NCBI GenBank assembly: GCA_036925085.1
Contig: JAUPFP010000018.1
Location: 1,751,001-1,815,000, forward strand
Origin: Brachycybe producta
Taxonomy: Eukaryota > Arthropoda > Diplopoda > Playtdesmida > Andrognathidae
Direction of reading: 5' to 3'
Length of the DNA stretch: 64,000 nucleotides
Positions within the stretch are counted from its first letter, which is position 1. The number at the start of each line of letters is the position of its first letter. Below the pieces are notes generated by a model, which saw only the letters and a list, made by a program, of their open reading frames with translations, searched no databases and was not told the DNA's origin. The position numbers and the translations under genes are program-made. Positions 56,691 through 64,000 of this stretch are shown here, one piece after another.

Positions 56691-57957
56691 AAATATGGTA
56701 ACTATTGTTTTTCCCTATTTTTTTTTTTTACTAATTCCTCACCCCTCAATTTGGCCATGTCACCAAGTCAGATGCGTGGTCCTTTATACTGCAATGCTAC
56801 CCACATATCTGACACGACTCACAACAATGTAACAATTAAGCACACAACAATAACAACAAAAAGTGTTAAATATTTTGTTCATTTTTCATAAAAACAAATT
56901 CATTTTTAAATTTGGTTAACAATAGATTTCGTTATATTGTTAACTAGACCTAAAATATCAAATGTATAGCTTTTTGTCTAAACTTTTCAAGATAATCATC
57001 GTCTTCGAACATGAAATAGTTTACCTGCGCCACTCAACCGGCTTAATACATTGCGTACAATAGATAAATTCCCACATGAATCGGTGTTGGTGACTAAAGG
57101 GGGAAACATCTTTTTAGTCATAATGACACAATTCTAGTCGAGATAGAGAGAAAGCGAGAGAAACTTGCAAATAAAAAAATCGATATAATTCACAGTTGGC
57201 CACTGTACGGCACGGGTTAACTGAAACAAAAAAAAAACTGGGCAGGGCCACACATCGTGGTAGCACTTGGTAACATTAGCAAGTTTAAAAATGGCGGGAA
57301 TTACAGTGCATTAGAATATTTGCATATAATTAAGGATTAACATGATTGCATGTAATTGCAATAATAATTAAAATCCTCATTTTTACAAAAATAAGATTTT
57401 ATTCCAAAAATCCAGATAACAGTGATTTCATGCTTTGATGATTTTATACTTTTTATTACTATTTTTCATTTTTTTTTAATAATTTGGATTTTATTTTAAT
57501 TTATTTTATATATTTATATATTTAATAATTAATTTTTTTTTCTGCATCAGCAGCATATTTAACCAAAGCAACTTTATAAACCTTCAAATCAATAAAATAT
57601 AAATAAAGGCTATGGAAACAATAAAATAAACAAATTTGCCTTATACTCTGTACATGTACATATTTACCCACAGAGATCAATCATTCGATTCATTAACATA
57701 CAGTATTATTTATTGTTCAGTCTATTATAATCAAGTTTTTTGATTGAAAACACTGAAAACTACTTGTTATTCTATTTAATTATGGTGATCTTTAAATAAA
57801 TAACTTGAAAATCCCAATTGTATTTTTCTCTCGAAGTATTTCCCGATTTTTTTTTGTATACTTTGGGATCCGGAATCCCTCCAAAATTTCGCTATTTTTG
57901 TTCCATAATTCCCAGGGTTAGTGACTAGAAACGATTGAACTAATCAATGGTGAATAA

Positions 57958-58503
57958 TGTGACACCCTGTATCTACATACTTGTGGAACACCACGTAGAA
58001 ATTCCTTTCTTTCAGTATGGCACCCCTTTGTGCACAGATGTCCAGACTTGGGTGGCCCGAATTCTTATCGAATTCGAGGAACCCAGAAGAATGGTGAGAA
58101 TTGGGAAAAGAGTCCCAAAAATGCCTTTCCTAAAAATGTAATATTCTCAGCCCAGGGCAATGATTGGCCCAGTTGGCCACTCATTGAGCCCTGAGGCGAC
58201 AGTCGCCCCTCCCCAGAGACCGAAAGAAAGTGCCAGGAGACTTACGTTTGAGGACAGTTCTGAGTAGAGATTAAGATAGTTCGGTTCGATAGTTCGATCA
58301 AGAGAGTTTCTGATCAAGTAGAGAATTAAGAGAGTAATTCCGGACTGAGAACCAATGTTCTACTCAAGTTTGTAACAGAAATTATATCGTAAAATGTATA
58401 CACACAACAATGTAACCATAACGAATATGTTGTAAGAAAGTAAAGAGAACTTTTCTACCTCGAAGTGGTGTGTGCGTGTTTGTGTAAGTTTTATTCCCGA
58501 ACA
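57958..58503 (+). repeat. LTR (family LTR-2), plus strand
   Basis: Starts TGTGACACCCTGTATCTAC and ends near CCCGAACA. It shares 'cacagatgtccagacttggg', 'ggcaatgattggcccagttg' and similar blocks with the LTR on the minus strand at 61.55-62.06 kb. The two are diverged, so the copies are old. Confidence 0.7.
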
Positions 58504-58745
58504 GTGGAATTACAAAGAAGAGGCTTTAGCCCATCAGCCCATCACTCAGCCACCAACAGAGGCACTCAGAAACCTTCTGAGTTCCTCTGATTGGGATCTT
58601 CTGGCCGGGCTAAAAGAGGACTAGTATCGTCGCAGTCGTCACGCATCTATACATAAGATTCACAAGTAGAGGTCTTTTTTGTGGGCCTTTAAGACGGCTG
58701 GATTCGAGAGACTGAAAGAGCGGGTAAACCACTTGAACTTTCGGG

Positions 58746-58835
58746 ATGTCGCGCCCAATTAAATCAGGGGCTGGTCCAGAGCCAACACCACCACGTCAAA
58801 ATGGTGGTGCAAAAGGGCCAGCCTCGTCACAATAA
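58746..58835 (+). pseudogene. gag stub of LTR-2 element
   Basis: ATG reads MSRPIKSGAGPEPTPPRQNG and stops after 29 codons. The MSRP start and Pro-rich text match the stub on the other strand (61,371). The rest of the element is missing, so it is a truncated 5' end. Confidence 0.55.
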
Positions 58836-58964
58836 GTTTAGAATCTTGTGTTATACCAATATACAAAATCACATTACACATAATTTAAAAAAAATCCTTT
58901 CAAAATGTAAGGTGGTTTGTTAAATGTAAACAAGAAAATTAAAGAAAAAACATGTTTTTTGTGA

Positions 58965-59165
58965 TACTTGCTTTTATATAAAACAAAAAAGGTCTAAAAA
59001 GTAAAACAAGATGTAGCTGAGTCTTGTCTTGCTGGTATAGTGGTTAGTGTCTCAGGCAACTGAGACAAAGGTAAGTGTTGGTCATGAGTTCAATCCCCGT
59101 GCAGTGGTGAATTAATTTTCAAATATTTCAAACAAACAAATTATGGAATTAAATAAACGCGAGTA
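58965..59165 (+). mobile_element. TIR element containing tRNA-like Pol III boxes, copy 2
   Basis: Ends TACTTGCTTTTAT and AATAAACGCGAGTA are imperfect inverted repeats. It contains an A-box-like TGGTATAGTGG (59,033-59,043) and a B-box-like GAGTTCAATCCC (59,086-59,097), about 42 bp apart, with 'gtggttagtgtctcaggcaa' between. It is similar to 21,160-21,362 along its full length, including the parts outside the tRNA-like core. Confidence 0.65.
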
Positions 59166-59407
59166 ATAATAAAAAAAATAAAGATTAAATTAAAACACCT
59201 GTGACCCGAGTTAGCAAAGAGGAAGAGAGCTACAATTTCTACCTTCCCGTCAATTTGGCAACAATTTATTCCAGCATAGCATAAATCAATCGTTCCCCAA
59301 TGTATATAGGGTGGGCCATAAGTTGCATAGCGGTTATAAAAATCAATATTTTGTTGCTAATTAACCTGAAGATATAATTTCAGATTTTGAAGGCCCACCC
59401 ACGTGCC

Positions 59408-60345
59408 TTAAAATTTATAATGTCACAAGATACACAGCAAACGAGCGAGCTAATCTGATTGCATTTTATTATGCGAACCAGAAGCTAATTGTTTCTTTGA
59501 AGACACCAATGGAGCTACTTGTAAGCATTAATGGCAAACGATACAGATCAATGATCGATAACTTCTTAAGGCGCATTCACACTAGGCTGGTTTACAAGCT
59601 GCTGGATGCTGCTGGCTATTAGCAGCAACAGCAAGCAGCGGCTGCTTTGGGTTCACACTTCTCCAGTCACTGCTGGTATTAACAGCGCAAGTCATCCAAT
59701 CACCGTCGTGCAAAAACACAAACTAACAATCAACCCAAGCAATGGAGTTTCAACTGCACACTAGTGCCACTACCAGCGACACTGGCTGGTAGCACACTGG
59801 TAGCAGCAGGAAAGAAGTCACATGGCCAGCTGGTAGCTGCTAAAGTTGGACATGTTCAACGTCACCTGCCGCTGTTAAAATCACTAGCCTGCTGGAGAAA
59901 GCAGCTGCTGGTAGCAGTTCACACTATGCTGCTAGAAGGCTACAACCAGCCAGCAGCTGGGAAACCAGCCTAGTGTGAATGCGCCATTAGTGCCAAAGCT
60001 GGTCGATACTCCAGGGATGTGGTTCCAGTTAAGATGGAGCTACAGTTCACACTGCCAATCAAACTATGGAACTCCTGAGAACGATTTATGAAGACCAACT
60101 AATTTCCAGAAACTCGGAAACACTGGCCTAATCGACGCTCGATCGCCCAAACTGACTGCCCCGGATTTTTTTCTAATTTTGGAGATATTTAAAAGAGCGA
60201 GTATACACACAACCTAGCTAGTAACCATTAATCAGCTAAAACAATATTCGAATGGAAATTGAAGTAATAACAGAAGAAACATTTGCATTTGTCATTCACT
60301 CGGGCGGGCATCATTTGAGGGCCGTCATTTTTCATACTTGATTTA
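59408..60345 (+). pseudogene. Broken mariner-type transposase
   Basis: Near 59,430 one frame reads YTANERANLIAFYYANQKLI, like the N-terminal helix-turn-helix start of mariner-type transposases. Near 60,150 another reads KLTAPDFFLILEIFKRASI, matching the LTPxDFFLWGYLK motif before the last catalytic Asp region. Near 60,300 SGGHHLRAVIFHT matches the usual C-terminal end. The central catalytic part is deleted, frames change, and the MITE sits between the pieces. Non-functional. Confidence 0.7.
59569..59986. mobile_element. Harbinger-like MITE with TTA target duplication
   Basis: Left AGGCGCATTCACACTAGGCT and right, read inversely, TGGCGCATTCACACTAGGCT. TTA occurs on both sides (59,566-59,568 and 59,987-59,989). 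The interior is rich in 'cagcagctgctggt' motifs that pair with each other. A 3-bp TTA duplication is typical of PIF/Harbinger. Confidence 0.82.
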
Positions 60346-60844
60346 TTTCAAACATAAACTTAAACCTTAAGTTTCATAATTTAATTTAAGCTTTATAATA
60401 AACACAATTTTATAAAAAAAAAAAGTTACTGATTTCTTAATCTCTATGCAACTACTCATGGCCCACGCTGTACATTTGGCTTTATAGAATGTTGATTTGA
60501 GAATGGATAGCTAAGAATCAGTGACGAAATTGGGATTTGGTAAATCAAATGGTGGCACTGACGTGCGTCATAATCAGCTGATTACATTAGAAAACTAAAA
60601 ACTGTCTTTTTTTCCTTAAGTAGACACATGCTGTTATGCTTCACCTAAGACATTAATAGGGCTCTTCTATTATCAACTTTGAGCAACATTTAAATAGCCA
60701 TTATATATAATCAATTTACATTTTGTAATCACCCGTATATACTCATTTTAACTTTTACATCCTCAGCGTATCAGATTGACGTCACAAAATACACAAACAA
60801 TTTTAACTATAGGACTCTAAATATAAATGGGGTTCACATTTAGG

Positions 60845-60995
60845 TAAAGTTTTCTAAAGAGGCAATCTCACTGGCTATTTTTACAGCAAGATTCACTGCA
60901 ATTTTCTCTACAATAAATTGTGATTGTCAATGTGATAAATCTTTTGCTATTAATCTTGCACAACTTACAGACAATTTTTGGTAGGCAGAGTGAGG
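60845..60995. repeat. R-3 repeat copy, diverged
   Basis: 'gaggcaatctcactggctat', 'cactgcaattttctctacaa' and 'attgtcaatgtgataaatct' follow the order seen at 52.3 kb. Confidence 0.5.
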
Positions 60996-61116
60996 GATAG
61001 GTAAGTGGATGGATGGTACAGAATACAACTGGGTGCAAATATTAGGTCTCGCCTAGGACGCAGGAAACCCTGCGCCAGTCCTGATCTCATATCGAATTCT
61101 TTTTCTCCTTGTAATG

Positions 61117-61371
61117 TCAAACTGAAGGTCTTTGCACACATGACCGGGCCAAGTCAGGGCTGAAGGTCGGACGAGTGACGTGTGACGTGACTGGCCCGCC
61201 TCTCGTACCTTTGGCTCCATTAACGACGATGCGTGAGGAACTTCGTCCTCGTTGACGACGTTGTTCTCTCTGCTGAATCGGTGGTGCCGGGGTCGACTCT
61301 GTTGTCGACAGCTGCGGACCAGCCTCTACTGCTGTTGAACCTCTGGGGGTTGGGTTCACCGGGCGCGACAT
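61117..61371 (-). pseudogene. gag N-terminal fragment of LTR-2 element
   Basis: 84-codon frame starting MSRPVNPTPRGSTAVEAG, then Gln/Arg-rich text (QQREQRRQRGRSSSR). It lies about 180 bp downstream of the minus-strand LTR and matches the start of the stub at 58,746. It stops early, and no capsid, knuckle or pol follows. Confidence 0.55.
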
Positions 61372-61549
61372 TTACTTGCCTCGCCTGGCACGGCTCACAA
61401 AAAGACCGTCTTTCCTAGGGATCTTTGGATATAGGGCGTGAAACTCTAGAAACTCTAGTCCTTTTGTTGAGTTGCTGGAGGCTCCAGGCAGAGGGACTCA
61501 GGCTGTGTCTGAGTACCTTCTGCTGGATACTCCTCTATTTTAGGAGTAC

Positions 61550-62060
61550 AGAAACCCAATATAGTCCAAAATACACATACACTGACACTGGCTTATGTAT
61601 TTTGAATATACTTCTTTACTTGCTCTTGATTACATAATTATTATTACTTTTACATAATATCATTCTCTAAGTCAGATCTTTACTCTCTGAACTCTAGACT
61701 CTGGTTCAGGGGTACTTCTTGAATTCTCAAGACCAACTCTCTAGTTTGAACTCTCTACTCTGACTGTCCTCACACTCAAGTCTCAGGCTCACTTGTCCGG
61801 TCTCCTGGGAGGGGAAACTGTCACCTCGGGGCTTAATGATTGACCAACTGGGCCAATCATTGCCCTGGGCCGGGGATATTAAATCATAATCAGAAATATT
61901 CTTGGAACTTATTTCCAATTTTCTCACGGTCGGACTTGGTTCCACGAATTCTCTAGAATTCGGGCCACCCATGTCCGAACATCTGTGCACCAAGGGGTGT
62001 CTTACTGTCAAGACTGAATTTTGACTTGTGTTTCACCTTCTGTTTCTACAGGGTGTCACA
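61550..62060 (-). repeat. LTR (family LTR-2), minus strand
   Basis: Minus strand begins TGTGACACCCTGTAGAAAC. It matches the plus-strand LTR at 57,958 in several blocks; its 3' border (near ...gggtttctgta) is approximate. Confidence 0.65.
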
Positions 62061-63351
62061 GACGGCCGTCCTCCAGTCCACGAGTCGCACCGTTAAATTC
62101 AATGTGTCTGTTCATACAACAACGTGCCATGGCACAACAGTGCCTTGGCCCTACAACCGGGCCACCCGGGCTACCTCCTCGCCGTGTTCGTTTTCTCAAT
62201 GACGGTCCCCGTTCTCAGATCACAGAATAGAAAGAAAAAAGGGAGGAGTTCCATTAATTATTAACAAATGAAACCTCCTTAACTAGGCACGGCCCGATGA
62301 AGTGCGTGCTAGACGGCAGAACCAAGGCAGGACCAGAACTTGGACGTCTCTCGGACAAGTGTGGTTTCGAGATGTATCGGGCAAAAGACAGGTCCGGAGC
62401 ATGGCTGTCTTTCCGGTCATGTCTTGGCCCGGTCATTTGTGCAAGGACCTTAATGGAAATGCATTACGTCATTTCTCCATAGAATAAACTGCTATTTTTT
62501 ATCTACGCGGAAATTGTTTTCACAATTCAATCATTTTCGCCAAGTGGAAAGTGTACATTATCGTGAAAATTAATATAATATAAATATTCACTCACGAGAA
62601 ATTGAAATTATAAGGTTTATAAAACGCCAACAATTTCTAAATATTGTTATTTTGTAAGCGTTTTGGAATGTGTAAAAAAATACTAACATGATTTTAGAAG
62701 AACGAAAAATCTTAAATTTAAAGTCAAAAATTTAAAGTTTCATGACAATAAGCCTATGTACATGGATGTGTGTTTAAACACCTTTTTCTTTCCCTAATAA
62801 GTTAACTTCTCAAACCAAGAAATACTGTATTTTTAGCCCATTTCGCTCACTTAACCTTATTCACTTATGTTGCATTACGTTCGTATTATTGGCTATTTTC
62901 TAAACAAAAATTAACAATTCAATATTTCACAAAAGCAAAATTGTAATTACTTTTACGAAATAATTAAATTTAGAGAATTTTTTTTTGTGTGTTTCAAATC
63001 ATTTGATTTTTCTTGCATCGTTTCTCTTGTAAAAGGTTATAGACTTGTAATTAAATTTTCTCTTCTTTTAATAATTATTTAATTATTACAACTAACAAGA
63101 ATAGGAAACAATAAAAGAATGTGTGAAAATCTAAAGAGGCCAAGGCTTTATTTTAAAGAAGATATATTATTGAAGTAACAAACAATTGAAAGAGATAATT
63201 TATTGAAGCTTTTTTGCAATCAGTTAGAACTACATTAGAGAAAAAAAACATACGACTAATAGTGGTAACTTTCCATTCCATACTTTTAACAAATAAATAG
63301 TAAATATTACATTGTGTTTGTGTGACAGTGTATCACAGTGTTGTTTACAGC
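62061..63351. other. No gene seen
   Basis: 62,061-62,480 is GC-richer with short open frames of no known family (possibly remains of another element). The rest is AT-rich and empty. Confidence 0.4.
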
Positions 63352-63570
63352 TAGGCTTGCCACCTGTGGAGGACAGTCCTCCATTCGGAAGAACTGTCCT
63401 TTGGCCAGGACTCCACGAACGAACTTAAGTTTTTATACAATTTATTGTGTGGAGGACATGTTTGCCTTCGTGGAGGTCATGTTTGCCTTCGTGGAGGACG
63501 GTCCTGGTCTGAGGAGATTTTCTCCGAATGGAGAACTGTCCTCCACAAAGAAGGAAGGGTGGCTAGCCTA
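63352..63570. mobile_element. MITE with TAGGCTTGCCACC ends
   Basis: Left TAGGCTTGCCACC and right GGTGGCTAGCCTA are inverted ends. The inner 'gtggaggacagtcctccatt' and 'gaatggagaactgtcctcca' are inverted too. Two tandem 21-bp units (63,450-63,470 and 63,471-63,491, one mismatch) lie in the middle. Confidence 0.75.
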
Positions 63571-63651
63571 TTTAGTGTTCCAACGAGTATGCGTGAGTTC
63601 TATTCGCACACAATACGCGCACTGTCGCAGAACTCTTTTACAGGGTTCCAA

Positions 63652-63696
63652 CAAATAGAAAACCCCTATATTCCTTGAATAGGGTTTTCCTATTTG
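63652..63696. repeat. Short imperfect inverted repeat
   Basis: 'caaatagaaaacccctatat' pairs with 'atagggttttcctatttg' with one or two gaps. Confidence 0.7.
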
Positions 63697-63704
63697 GAAT
63701 AGAT

Positions 63705-64000
63705 CTACTGTGCAAAAGTTTCAAGATGAAAATAAGTGACAAGCATACATGCTACGTCTTGAAATGGCCTGACATTGACTGCATCAGGAAACTTGGTGCC
63801 TTGACACACAAGCGACTTTCGAAGGACTTTTTCTAAGAAAAACGAAATCGAAGGTCGATGAGCTATCGTCGCAATGTATTTTTTTATGGAAAGACACCGC
63901 GGTGTTTTGAGCGTGTTCAGTTTTAGTTTGAACGCCATTTCATTTTGTCTACAAAAAGTGTTTTAAAAGTATCCTGTGTACCAAGGTTGGCGTCTTTTCA
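63705..64000. other. No gene assigned
   Basis: A 77-codon minus-strand frame (63,705-63,938, ending MLVTYFHLETFAQ) is open but matches nothing I know. Text near 63,755 resembles 'cgtctaaaactggcctgat' at 19.4 kb, so it may be repeat-derived. Confidence 0.25.

Larger units (their letters stand above)
59301..60474 (+). mobile_element. Tc1/mariner-like transposon remnant
   Basis: Ends 'gggtgggccataagttgcat' and, read inversely, 'gcgtgggccatgagtagttg'. The inside keeps two broken pieces of a DDE transposase (see pseudogene entry). It is interrupted by a later MITE at 59,569-59,986. Confidence 0.7.

Noticed and set aside
59030..59100. Possible functional tRNA gene
   Set aside because: A and B boxes are present, but the anticodon arm has no 7-base loop, the acceptor stem does not pair, and the same sequence recurs inside an inverted-repeat element.

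Overview
The window is AT-rich animal DNA. It has split coding exons with GT/AG introns, many short inverted-repeat transposons (MITEs), LTR elements, Helitron-like ends and simple repeats. There are no bacterial-type operons, and I see no convincing intact rRNA or tRNA gene. The species cannot be named from the sequence; an invertebrate with a repeat-dense genome is my guess.

Host gene (about 1.2-17.5 kb, minus strand): ten exons join in consistent phase into a protein of the MyRIP/melanophilin (Slac2) family, the adaptors that link Rab27 on secretory organelles to myosin and actin. The exon at 17,275-17,493 encodes the FYVE-type zinc finger with eight paired cysteines. The next exon carries the W...R-rich segment that closes the Rab-binding domain. 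A DFSW motif and a long acidic exon follow. That first exon starts in mid-codon, so the N-terminal Rab27-binding helix lies further upstream and was not found. The last exon runs to the left side of the window with an uncertain 3' end. Introns hold a solo LTR (3.04-3.58 kb), a hAT MITE with an exact 8-bp target duplication (3.99-4.38 kb), a degenerate tandem array (6.3-7.0 kb) and several MITEs.

17.5-42.9 kb and 50.7-64 kb: no convincing host gene. These stretches are built of repeats. They include a foldback family (FB-1), a family marked by TTTAAATGCATTTAAAT (R-2), foldback MITEs with near-perfect arms, two adjacent Helitron-like elements, a TIR element carrying tRNA-like A and B boxes (two copies), a roughly 200-bp satellite, a mariner-like transposase relic with a nested MITE, and two inverted LTR-plus-gag stubs of a second LTR family.

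42,956-50,735 (minus strand): the most striking object. It is a 7.8-kb LTR retrotransposon whose two 517-bp LTRs look identical, so it is young. It encodes Gag with a CCHC knuckle fused to an aspartic protease, but I find no reverse transcriptase, RNase H or integrase. The place of pol is taken by a GC-rich unit of two overlapping frames (43,877-46,116). That unit could encode a proline/arginine-rich protein of unknown family through a -1 frame change at a G5 run. I propose it as a pol-less, presumably trans-mobilised element carrying a novel ORF, the best candidate here for something undescribed.
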